Positions 56,422 to 64,000 of a stretch of DNA of 64,000 nt are shown here, one piece after another (positions within the stretch are counted from its first letter, which is position 1; each line of letters starts with the position of its first letter). The stretch comes from Mesorhizobium sp. M2A.F.Ca.ET.046.03.2.1 (GTDB lineage Bacteria; Pseudomonadota; Alphaproteobacteria; Rhizobiales; Rhizobiaceae): the NCBI RefSeq assembly GCF_003952425.1, contig NZ_CP034449.1, positions 3,844,001 through 3,908,000 on the forward strand, given 5' to 3'. Below the pieces are notes generated by a model. It saw only the letters and a list, made by a program, of their open reading frames with translations. It did no database searches and had not been told where the DNA came from. Both the position numbers and the translations under genes were made by a program.

Positions 56422-56892
56422 ATGGACGATCATGGTGAATCGGCGGCGCTCAGCGCCGGGCTTTCCGGCGCGCTGACGGATTTCGGCCACCGGCTGATGG
56501 CGAGGGTCTATTATGCCGACACCGATTTCTCCGGCGTCGTCTACCATGCGCGCTATCTCGAGTTCCTCGAGCGCGGCCGCTCCGACTATCTGCGGCTGAC
56601 CGGCGTCCACCACACCGAGCTGCTGGACGGCAAGCATGGCGAGCGCATCGTCTGGGTGGTGCGGCGCATGGAAATCGACTTCCGCTCGCCGGCCCGCATG
56701 GACGACATCCTGACCATCGACACGCGCACCGACGACATCTCCGGCGCCCGCATCTTCATGGGCCAGCAACTGAAGCGCGGCGGCGAGGTGCTGGTCGAGG
56801 CGAAAGTCGAGGCGGCGATCGTCGGCGAAAGCGGGCGCCCGAAACGGTTTCCAAGGGAGTGGATTGCCGCCTTCATGCCTCGGGTACGCTGA
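56422..56892 (+). CDS. ybgC: Tol-Pal system-associated acyl-CoA thioesterase
   Basis: Hotdog-fold thioesterase, 156 residues, with the catalytic aspartate in RVYYADTDFSGVVYHARYLE. YbgC is linked to phospholipid-enzyme interactions and belongs to the tol operon in many proteobacteria. Here it is separated from tolQ by a repeat and a leader. Its last residues (RVR) and stop are encoded by the left end of the palindromic repeat copy 2. ATG 56422 follows AGGAAAG. Confidence 0.93.
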   Translation: MDDHGESAALSAGLSGALTDFGHRLMARVYYADTDFSGVVYHARYLEFLERGRSDYLRLTGVHHTELLDGKHGERIVWVVRRMEIDFRSPARMDDILTIDTRTDDISGARIFMGQQLKRGGEVLVEAKVEAAIVGESGRPKRFPREWIAAFMPRVR

Positions 56893-57079
56893 TATTCAGG
56901 TGATGCCGGCCTGCGAATGATGGCTTCCTGCGCTTCCGGTGCTCACGTAGTTTCTAACTGCCGCACGTCCTTATCGGAAAACCGGAGACCACTTTTCCGG
57001 GACATGCCGAAGTACGCTCCGCTCCGGTTCTCGGAAGCCATCGTTCTCGGCTCGGCCTGACCTAAATCTCAGCATACCC
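56882..57079. repeat. Palindromic repeat, copy 2, interrupted by a nested repeat
   Basis: The outer arms match 54965-55104 (GATATTCAGGTGATGCCGGC on the left; CTCGGCCTGACCTAAATCTC on the right). The central palindrome is split: about 60 bp (56949-57010) containing CGTCCTTATCGGAAAACCGG and CCACTTTTCCGGGACATG are inserted between CACGTA and AGTACGCTCC. Confidence 0.88.
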
Positions 57080-57175
57080 TTGCGGCGGCGCTTGTTGATT
57101 GGTCGCCTGCCAAGCGCGGCAATGCGCCGCGCCTGACATCCTAACCCATCCTTAACCATAACGGTTCATGAAGGA

Positions 57176-57219
57176 ATTGGTGAAGATTGGCGCAATTCGT
57201 GCGCCTTCCTTTCACCAAT
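57176..57219 (+). promoter_or_regulatory. Leader hairpin upstream of tolQ
   Basis: ATTGGTGAA (57176-57184) pairs with TTCACCAAT (57211-57219), and inside it GGCGCA (57189-57194) pairs with TGCGCC (57200-57205). The stem lies 135 bp before tolQ and has no T-run, so it is not a terminator. It could be a 5' UTR control element or an operator. Confidence 0.5.
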
Positions 57220-57353
57220 ATTTGCCTCGAAAAGGCCGCGAAACGGTGCATTCGGGGCGTGTCCCGCAAGCTTCACGCTTCGCGCGATCGGACCAAAGGG
57301 ATGCCCATGGGCCAGCCGCCAGCGATGCCCGGAAAATCTTAAGGACTTAAGTG

Positions 57354-58064
<711 letters not shown>

Positions 58065-58073
58065 GGAACGATC

Positions 58074-58535
58074 ATGGGGATGTCTGCTGCTGGCGCAGGT
58101 GGCTCGGGGCGAGGCGGACGCGGCCATAGGCGCCGTGGCCGTCACCATGGCCTGATGTCGGAAATCAACGTCACGCCGATGGTCGACGTGATGCTGGTGC
58201 TGTTGATCATCTTCATGGTCGCGGCGCCGCTGCTCACCGTCGGAGTTCCGATCGATCTGCCGGACACGCAAGCCAAGGCGATGAATGTCGATACGCAGCC
58301 GATCACCGTCTCGATCGACGCCGCCGGCAAGATTTTCCTGCAGGAAACCGAGATCCCCATCGAGGAACTGGTGGCCAAGCTGCAGGCGATCTCGAAGACC
58401 GGCTATGACGAGCGCATCTTCATCCGCGGCGACAAGTCGACCGACTACGGCACGGCGATGAAGGTCATGGCCCGCATTTCAGCCGCCGGCTACAAGAATA
58501 TCGGCTTGGTCTCGCTGCAGGAACAGGATCAGTAG
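58074..58535 (+). CDS. tolR: Tol-Pal system protein TolR
   Basis: The 153-residue protein has one membrane helix with the essential aspartate (INVTPMVDVMLVLLIIFMVA) and a periplasmic domain. It starts 9 bp after tolQ. The N-terminus before the helix is Gly/Arg/His-rich (GGSGRGGRGHRRRGRHHG). Confidence 0.96.
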   Translation: MGMSAAGAGGSGRGGRGHRRRGRHHGLMSEINVTPMVDVMLVLLIIFMVAAPLLTVGVPIDLPDTQAKAMNVDTQPITVSIDAAGKIFLQETEIPIEELVAKLQAISKTGYDERIFIRGDKSTDYGTAMKVMARISAAGYKNIGLVSLQEQDQ

Positions 58536-58542
58536 ACGCCAG

Positions 58543-59697
58543 ATGCGCACGGGCCTCACCTCATCGGTGATCTTGCATGCGGTGGCGCTGGCCTTCGGGC
58601 TGTTCACGCTGTCGTCGCCACCGGCCATGCCGGCCGCCGACGTGGAGTCGGTGGCGGTGGATATCGTGCCGATGGAGGCCATCGCGCAAACGCTGCAAGG
58701 CGACAAGAAGGCGGTCATGCATGACAAGCCGGCGCCGGTTCCGACGAAGCGGCCGGATGTCGTTCCCAATGCCCAGAAGGTCGGCGAGAACACGTCCGAC
58801 ACCGATAAGCCGGTGACGGACGAAGCCAAGCCGAAGCCGGTCGAGAAGACGGCGGCGCCGCCGCCCGCGCCGACGCCAACCGAGAAGCCTGCGGTCGAGG
58901 ACGTGCCGAAGCCGCAGGAGAAGCCGAAGCCGACGCCCGCGACGGAAGTCGCGCCGACGCCGACGCCGAAGGAAGAGGTCAAGCCCGAGCCGGTCAAGCA
59001 GACGGAGCCCAAGCCGACGCCGGCGAAGGAAGCGACGCCGCCGCCCGACAAGACCGCGGCCATCCAGAAGGAAGAGGTCAAGCCGGACGCAGTGGCCGAG
59101 GCGATCTCGCAGGACCAGCCGACGGATGAGGCGAAGCTGCCGGATTCAGCGCCCGCGCCGGAAGCACGGCCGAAGCCGCAGCCGCAGCCGGCCCAGGCCG
59201 AGAGTGCCAAGGCGCCGGATCGCAAGGACGCGGAAAAGCCGGTGAAGGAAGCGTCTTCCAAGAAGAAGTCGGACGAGAAGCAGTTCAACGCCGACGAGAT
59301 AACGGCGCTGCTCGATAAGCAGAAACCATCCGGCGGCGGCGCCAAACGCTCGACACAGCAGGCTTCGCTGGGCGGCGAGAAGGATCAGGGCCAGAAGCTC
59401 TCCAAGTCGGAACAAGGGGCGTTGGAGGATCAGCTCGGCGGTTGCTGGACTCTTCCGGTTGGCCTCGAGGGCTCCGAAAACTTCACCGTGGTCATCCGTT
59501 TCAACCTGAATGCCTCCGGCAAGCTCGAGGGCCGCCCGACCGTCGAGAAGTCCAGCGGCAACCCCCAGTTCGACGCCAGCGCGGTCCGCGCCGTGCAGAA
59601 ATGCGATGTCGCAGGTCTGCAGGTTCCCGCCGGAAAGCAGGACATATGGTCTGACGTTCGCGTCAACTTCGATCCAAGAGCGATGCTTGGCCTGTAG
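58543..59697 (+). CDS. tolA: Cell-envelope protein TolA (TonB-like C-terminus)
   Basis: Links inner-membrane TolQR to TolB/Pal. The 384-residue protein has an N-terminal membrane anchor (SSVILHAVALAFGLFTLSSP), a long Lys/Pro/Glu-rich periplasmic linker (residues about 60-240) and a C-terminal TonB/TolA domain (GCWTLPVGLEGSENFTVVIR, then CDVAGLQVPAGKQDIWSDVR). The SHLS-type anchor motif reads SSVILHA. Starts 7 bp after tolR. Confidence 0.93.
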   Translation: MRTGLTSSVILHAVALAFGLFTLSSPPAMPAADVESVAVDIVPMEAIAQTLQGDKKAVMHDKPAPVPTKRPDVVPNAQKVGENTSDTDKPVTDEAKPKPVEKTAAPPPAPTPTEKPAVEDVPKPQEKPKPTPATEVAPTPTPKEEVKPEPVKQTEPKPTPAKEATPPPDKTAAIQKEEVKPDAVAEAISQDQPTDEAKLPDSAPAPEARPKPQPQPAQAESAKAPDRKDAEKPVKEASSKKKSDEKQFNADEITALLDKQKPSGGGAKRSTQQASLGGEKDQGQKLSKSEQGALEDQLGGCWTLPVGLEGSENFTVVIRFNLNASGKLEGRPTVEKSSGNPQFDASAVRAVQKCDVAGLQVPAGKQDIWSDVRVNFDPRAMLGL

Positions 59698-59736
59698 CCT
59701 GAGCACCCAAAAAATCAGCAAGAGAAGCGAGAAGAC

Positions 59737-61050
59737 ATGAAATCCATCCTCAAGCCGCTCCTGATGGTCGCCGCGATGGCGGCAGGCATAAGTTCTGTCA
59801 CCACCTTGCCCGCTCAGGCAACTCTTGAGCTGAACGTCAACAAAGGCAATGTCGAGCCGATGCCCATCGCCATCCCTGATTTTCAGGGAGGGCTTGGTCC
59901 GCTGATATCGGAGATCGTGACAGCCGACCTGAAACGGTCGGGGCTGTTCGCGCCGATCGACAAGGCCGCTTTTGTCGAAAAGATCACCAATCCGGATGCC
60001 TCGCCGCGTTTCGAGGACTGGAAAGTCATCAACGCGCAGGCGCTGGTGACCGGCAGCGTGAGCAAGGAGGCGGACGGCCGCATCCGCGCCCAGTACCGGC
60101 TGTGGGATATTTTCGGCAACCAGCAGCTGGCCGGTGAGCAGTTTTTCGCCAACGACGCCAATCAGCGCCGTGTCGCGCACATCATCGCCGATGCGATCTA
60201 CGAGAAGATCACCGGCGAGAAAGGCTATTTCGATACACGCGTCGTCTTCGTCGACGAATCCGGCGCCAAGAACGCGCGCAAGAAGCGGCTCGCCATCATG
60301 GACCAGGACGGCGCCAATGTGCGCTATCTGTCCGACGGCCGCGCCATCGTGCTGACGCCGCGCTTCTCGCCGAACCGGCAGGAAATCACCTACATGTCCT
60401 ATGAGAGCGGACAGCCGAAGGTGTATCTGCTGCAGATCGAAACCGGACAGCGCGAGTTGGTCGGCAACTTCCCCGGCATGACATTTGCGCCGCGCTTCTC
60501 GCCCGACGGCCAGAAGGTGATCATGAGCCTGCTGCGCGATGACGGCAATTCCAACATCTTCGCCATGGATCTGAGAAGCCGCTCGACCACGCGGCTCACT
60601 GATTCGACCGCGATCGACACCTCGCCGTCCTATTCGCCGGATGGCTCGCAGGTCGTCTTCACCTCAGACCGCGGCGGCGGCAGTGGCCGCTCGCAGATCT
60701 ACGTCATGGGTGGCGACGGCTCGAACCCGCACCGCATCTCCTTTGGCGACGGCGTTTATTCGACGCCGGTCTGGTCGCCGCGCGGCGACCTGATCGCCTT
60801 CACCAAGCAGAGCGGCGGTGAATTCCAGATCGGCGTCATGAAGACCGACGGCTCGGGTGAGCGCATCCTGTCCTCCGGCTTCCAGCAGGAGGGCCCGACC
60901 TGGGCGCCGAACGGCCGCGTGTTGATGTTCTTCCGCGACTCGGGCGGCGGACCCAAGCTGGTCTCGGTCGATCTTACCGGCCGCAACGAGCAGCCGATCC
61001 CGACCGCGAACTACGCGTCGGATCCGGCTTGGTCGCCGTTGCTGGAATAG
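59737..61050 (+). CDS. tolB: Tol-Pal system beta-propeller protein TolB
   Basis: Periplasmic protein of 437 residues: signal peptide ([19 protein letters not shown]), an N-terminal alpha/beta domain and a six-bladed propeller with repeated SPDG/SPNR blades ([57 protein letters not shown]). It starts 39 bp after tolA. It binds Pal and the TolA C-terminus. Confidence 0.96.
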   Translation: MKSILKPLLMVAAMAAGISSVTTLPAQATLELNVNKGNVEPMPIAIPDFQGGLGPLISEIVTADLKRSGLFAPIDKAAFVEKITNPDASPRFEDWKVINAQALVTGSVSKEADGRIRAQYRLWDIFGNQQLAGEQFFANDANQRRVAHIIADAIYEKITGEKGYFDTRVVFVDESGAKNARKKRLAIMDQDGANVRYLSDGRAIVLTPRFSPNRQEITYMSYESGQPKVYLLQIETGQRELVGNFPGMTFAPRFSPDGQKVIMSLLRDDGNSNIFAMDLRSRSTTRLTDSTAIDTSPSYSPDGSQVVFTSDRGGGSGRSQIYVMGGDGSNPHRISFGDGVYSTPVWSPRGDLIAFTKQSGGEFQIGVMKTDGSGERILSSGFQQEGPTWAPNGRVLMFFRDSGGGPKLVSVDLTGRNEQPIPTANYASDPAWSPLLE

Positions 61051-61098
61051 GGAACTGAAGAACTGAGGAATTGAAGAACTGAGGAATCGAGAAGCCCC
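61051..61098. repeat. 16-bp tandem repeat after tolB
   Basis: GGAACTGAAGAACTGA (61051-61066) and GGAATTGAAGAACTGA (61067-61082) differ by one base; a third degenerate unit follows to about 61098. It directly follows the tolB stop. Confidence 0.75.
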
Positions 61099-61235
61099 GG
61101 CTCTCAATTTCTTAGTGCCATTTTCCACGGCTTGGTCGCGTTTTGGCCGCATTTCCGCCTACGGTCCGCGCGCATTGTCGATCTTGGTAAATGCGTGGAT
61201 GCGTAACGGCCGAGGACGGCGGCCGAAACCAAAAA

Positions 61236-61263
61236 TTAACCGTGTTTCTTGAATGCCGGTTAA
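61236..61263. promoter_or_regulatory. Inverted repeat upstream of pal
   Basis: TTAACCG (61236-61242) - 14 bp - CGGTTAA (61257-61263), 59 bp before the pal start. Its TTAA ends resemble CtrA half sites, but the spacing is not the N7 type. It may mark a separate pal promoter. Confidence 0.45.
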
Positions 61264-61321
61264 CCCAAACGTGGTTACTGGGTGATCAACGAAATCACTC
61301 GAATGCTAAGGAGAGGGCGGC

Positions 61322-61828
61322 ATGGGCCGTATCGCAGCACTTACCAGAAACCCGGCGATGATCGCGTTGGTGGCGGCTCTCGCCATCACCGGTTGCGCGT
61401 CGAAAAAGACCCCGAACAGCGCGGCCGATCTCGGGCTCAACGGCGCCGGCGCCGCCACGCCGGGTTCCGCGCAGGACTTCACCGTCAACATCGGCGACCG
61501 CATCTTCTTCGACACCGACTCCTCGTCGATCCGCGCTGACGCGCAGACCACGCTGGCGCGCCAGGCGCAGTGGCTCAACCAGTATCGCCAGTACGCGATC
61601 GTCATCGAAGGCCATGCCGACGAGCGCGGCACGCGTGAGTACAATCTGGCGCTGGGCGCCCGCCGCGCCGCCGCCACCCGCGACTTCCTGGTTTCCAAGG
61701 GCGTCTCCGCAGGCCGCCTGAAGACCATCTCGTACGGCAAGGAGCGTCCGGTCGCGGTCTGCGACGACATCTCCTGCTGGTCGCAGAACCGCCGCGCCGT
61801 CACCACGCTGTCGGGCGCCGGTTCCTGA
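61322..61828 (+). CDS. pal: Peptidoglycan-associated lipoprotein Pal
   Basis: Outer-membrane lipoprotein that binds peptidoglycan. The 168-residue protein has a lipobox ending at C25 (ALAITGCASK) and an OmpA domain with RIFFDTDSSSIRADAQTTLA, VIEGHADERGTREYNLALG and the C-terminal CWSQNRRAVT. GGAGAGGGCGGC precedes the ATG. A 271-bp gap from tolB suggests its own promoter; a terminator follows at 61896. Confidence 0.97.
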   Translation: MGRIAALTRNPAMIALVAALAITGCASKKTPNSAADLGLNGAGAATPGSAQDFTVNIGDRIFFDTDSSSIRADAQTTLARQAQWLNQYRQYAIVIEGHADERGTREYNLALGARRAAATRDFLVSKGVSAGRLKTISYGKERPVAVCDDISCWSQNRRAVTTLSGAGS

Positions 61829-61895
61829 TAACAGGCCCCGTGGCCGCCGCTTGGTGCGACGCCACAGGCGGCAAAAATACAACATCGCAAGAATC

Positions 61896-61921
61896 AAAGG
61901 CGGCCTCAGGGCCGCCTTTTT
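61896..61921 (+). terminator. Rho-independent terminator after pal
   Basis: AAAGGCGGCC (61896-61905) pairs with GGCCGCCTTT (61910-61919) around a TCAG loop, followed by TTC. Confidence 0.9.
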
Positions 61922-62042
61922 CATTTGCAACGACTTGAAACAAAATTTGGCCGAAGTCTCGGGTCCTGCTATGAGCGCGAGGGCGCTTCCTCCCCCTGTT
62001 GGAAAGGCGCATCAGGCCAACACATCCACCGCGAGAGACAGA

Positions 62043-63200
62043 ATGCATTTTAGAACGGTCCTGAGCGGCACGCTTGCGCTGCTGCTCGTATCAAGCCTCA
62101 CAAGCCTCGCCGCGTCGGCCGACAGCGCCGGACAGGCTTCCGGCAACGGCTTTACCTTTCACCTGCCGACGCTCGGCATCTTCGGCGACAAGAAGAAGCC
62201 TGAACAGGCGCAGATCGCGCAGGATAGTGGCGGCGGCGTGACCGGTCTGGAAGACCAGCTGCGCCAGCTGAACGGCAAGATCGAGGAGATGAATTTCCAG
62301 ATCCTGCAGATGCAGGAACAGATCCGAAAGCAGCAGGAAGACAATGAGTTCCGCTTCCAGCAGCTCGAGGGCGGTTCGCAAGGAGGCGCCAAGCCGGCCG
62401 GGCAGAAGAAATCGGAAGCCGCGCCTCAGGACGGAACCGGCAACACCAATCTCGGCGATGCCGGCACCGGGGATTCCGGCACCGGCGACGCCGGAACCGA
62501 CAATAGCGTCGCGCAGGCTCCGGCGACGCAGGCGCCTGCTGACACCGGCGGGCAAAATGGCGGCGGCAAGACGGTCGGCGACGTCATTGTGGAATCGCAG
62601 ACCGGCGACCCCGGCAAGCTGATCACCGGCGCGCCGCCGAAGAATTTCGGCACCATCACCGTCGACAAGAACGGCAATGTCGTCAATGCCGAGACCGGCC
62701 CGCAAGCCAGCGCGCCGGTGCAGGCTCCCGCGGCCACGGCAAGCGCTCCTTCCGCCGAGACGCCGGCCAAGAAGAACAAGTCCGGCGACACGCAAGTCGC
62801 GGCCCTGCCGTCGACCAACGATCCCGACGAGCTCTACCGCAATTCCTACCAGTTCATCTTGTCGGGCGACTATCCAACCGCCGAGCAGGGCTTTCGCGAC
62901 CATATCTCGCGCTTCCCCAAGGACGCCAAGGCGGCGGACGCGCATTACTGGCTGGGCGAGTCTCTGCTGGGTGAGCAGAAATACCGTGACGCGGCCGAAG
63001 TCTTCCTCGCCGCCAGCAAGGAGTACCCGAAGGCCAAGAAAGCCCCCGACATGCTGCTCAAGCTCGGGGTTTCGCTGGTCGGACTGAAGCAGAATGACGT
63101 CGCCTGCGCCACTTTCAACGAGATCGGCAAGCGCTATCCCGACGTCTCAGCCACGCTCAAGGAGCGCATCAAGCAGGAAAAGGCGCTGGCGGCGTGCTGA
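62043..63200 (+). CDS. cpoB: Cell-division coordinator CpoB (YbgF)
   Basis: Periplasmic TPR protein that couples Tol-Pal with peptidoglycan synthesis at the septum. The 385-residue protein has a signal peptide ([18 protein letters not shown]), a coiled coil ([20 protein letters not shown]), a long Gly/Thr/Asp- and Ala/Pro-rich linker (residues about 115-260) and C-terminal TPRs ([40 protein letters not shown]). The linker is longer than in enteric YbgF. Overlaps tilS by 7 bp. Confidence 0.92.
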   Translation: MHFRTVLSGTLALLLVSSLTSLAASADSAGQASGNGFTFHLPTLGIFGDKKKPEQAQIAQDSGGGVTGLEDQLRQLNGKIEEMNFQILQMQEQIRKQQEDNEFRFQQLEGGSQGGAKPAGQKKSEAAPQDGTGNTNLGDAGTGDSGTGDAGTDNSVAQAPATQAPADTGGQNGGGKTVGDVIVESQTGDPGKLITGAPPKNFGTITVDKNGNVVNAETGPQASAPVQAPAATASAPSAETPAKKNKSGDTQVAALPSTNDPDELYRNSYQFILSGDYPTAEQGFRDHISRFPKDAKAADAHYWLGESLLGEQKYRDAAEVFLAASKEYPKAKKAPDMLLKLGVSLVGLKQNDVACATFNEIGKRYPDVSATLKERIKQEKALAAC

Positions 63201-64000
63201 CGCCCGATACCAAAGCCGACCTCTCAGACGACCTTTTCTCCGACCTGGACCTTTCGACCGGCGCCGTTGCAGCCGTGTCCGGCGGCAGCGACTCGACCGC
63301 CCTGCTCCTCCTTCTCAAAGATCATCTCGACCGGACCGCACCGGGCGCCAGGCTGCTCGCGGTGACGATCGATCATGGCTTGCGGCCGGATTCGGCCACC
63401 GAGGCACGGCAGGTTGCCGATTTCTGCGCCGAGCGCGGCGTCGCGCATCGCATTCTCGCCTGGCGCGGCGACAAGCCCCTGACCGGTCTGCCGGCCGCGG
63501 CACGCGCGGCGCGCTACAGGCTGCTGGCGCAAGCAGCCGACGCCGAAGGCATCAAGCTGATCCTGACCGGGCACACCGCCGACGACCAGGCCGAGACGGT
63601 GCTGATGCGGCAGGCACGCGACGATGACGGCCGCGGGCTTGCCGGCATGGCGCCCGCCACGCTGCATGACTGGCGCACCTGGATCGTCCGGCTGCTGCTC
63701 GGCACAAGGCGTGCGGCACTGCGCGACATGCTGCGGCATCGCGACATCGGCTGGATCGAGGACCCGACCAATATGGATGTCCGCTTCGAGCGGCCACGCA
63801 TGCGCGCGTCGCTCGCGCAGGGCGAAGGCGAACGGCGCATTGCCGAGGCGCTGGCGCTGTCGGCCCAGGCGGCACGTGAGCGCCACGACATCGGCCGCCG
63901 CGCCGCCATGCTCATCGACGCGTTCGCCAGCAGACCGGTTCCGGGTCTCATCCGCCTCGATCGCGATTTCGCTTGGCATGAGGACGGCCAAGCGGCCGTA
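63194..64000 (+). CDS. tilS: tRNA(Ile)-lysidine synthase TilS, 5' part
   Basis: Modifies C34 of tRNA-Ile(CAU) to lysidine, changing its identity and decoding. The frame is open from GTG 63194 to the right edge (269 codons, no stop), so the C-terminus is missing. The PP-loop ATP motif reads [11 protein letters not shown]; further motifs are [19 protein letters not shown] and [18 protein letters not shown]. The start overlaps the last codons of cpoB, implying translational coupling. The order pal-cpoB-tilS-ftsH is common in rhizobia. Confidence 0.93.
   Translation, partial: MLTPDTKADLSDDLFSDLDLSTGAVAAVSGGSDSTALLLLLKDHLDRTAPGARLLAVTIDHGLRPDSATEARQVADFCAERGVAHRILAWRGDKPLTGLPAAARAARYRLLAQAADAEGIKLILTGHTADDQAETVLMRQARDDDGRGLAGMAPATLHDWRTWIVRLLLGTRRAALRDMLRHRDIGWIEDPTNMDVRFERPRMRASLAQGEGERRIAEALALSAQAARERHDIGRRAAMLIDAFASRPVPGLIRLDRDFAWHEDGQAAV

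Noticed and set aside
57141..57165. CtrA box upstream of tolQ
   Set aside because: TTAACC half sites occur, but no TTAA-N7-TTAA pair was found there.

Overview
The window looks like a chromosomal segment of a high-GC alphaproteobacterium of the order Hyphomicrobiales (Rhizobiales), most probably Mesorhizobium or a close relative. This is judged from a liv operon carrying a DUF6867 gene, GapR (DUF2312), RcdA (DUF1465), a ruvCAB - tol-pal - cpoB - tilS order, an alphaproteobacterial 6S RNA, and several dispersed rhizobial palindromic repeats (RIME1-like and CCTTCTCCCC-type hairpins). No tRNA, rRNA, CRISPR array or prophage was seen. The genus is inferred, not proven.

Layout. 1-3.3 kb: the 3' end of mmsA with a tandemly triplicated tail, then a decayed SnoaL/SDR/HxlR cassette flanked by two paralogous small secreted proteins. 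3.3-7.4 kb: a 4-hydroxyproline catabolic cluster (GntR repressor, HPC deaminase, D-hydroxyproline dehydrogenase, 4-hydroxyproline epimerase) with a readable promoter/operator; the dehydrogenase N-terminus is partly encoded by a dispersed repeat. 7.4-8.9 kb: a LysR regulator divergent from an orphan ectoine synthase-like gene. 9.3-15.2 kb: a branched-chain amino acid ABC transporter (livH, livM, livG, livF, DUF6867, binding protein). 15.4-20.5 kb: pyruvate carboxylase, gapR, small proteins, msrB. 21-24.3 kb: a MoxR ATPase and its frameshifted VWA partner, separated by hicAB and a GNAT gene. 24.4-30 kb: 6S RNA followed by 5-formyl-THF cyclo-ligase, a YmdB-type phosphoesterase, TerC, ArsR/SRPBCC pair, yebC, SelT-like protein. 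30-35.6 kb: TetR/DUF1772, a complete IS481-family element, a mosaic repeat, rpmE, an ABC exporter and a vapBC pair with a frameshifted toxin. 35.7-48.8 kb: housekeeping genes (M32 carboxypeptidase, ExbB/OmpA-like pair, hemolysin III, inositol phosphatase, EF-P, SEL1 protein, ThiE-like, class III cyclase, GNAT, TauE/SafE, DUF2269). 49-51 kb: a candidate small RNA and rcdA, each preceded by a TTAA-N7-TTAA CtrA-type box, then a glycosyltransferase. 51.7-64 kb: ruvCAB, a Tat-type phosphoesterase, a GH5 enzyme, ybgC-tolQRAB-pal-cpoB, and the start of tilS.

How genes work together. HypRE, HypO and HypD would convert trans-4-hydroxy-L-proline to alpha-ketoglutarate semialdehyde; the transporter and final dehydrogenase are not in the window. 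YbgC-TolQRAB-Pal-CpoB form the trans-envelope system for outer-membrane constriction. RcdA is a ClpXP adaptor for CtrA turnover, so a CtrA box in front of it and in front of the adjacent sRNA candidate suggests a small cell-cycle feedback module.

Most interesting non-coding signals: (i) a ~361-bp intergenic repeat in two copies (20634-20994, 51242-51603), each made of two hairpins whose stems differ by two compensatory base-pair changes; (ii) the CtrA-box sRNA candidate at 49093-49193; (iii) a 140-bp imperfect palindrome in two copies bracketing GH5-ybgC, the second interrupted at its centre; (iv) the triplicated mmsA tail. Three genes (SnoaL/SDR, VWA, VapC) are broken; the last two differ from an intact frame by one base each and could be sequencing errors.
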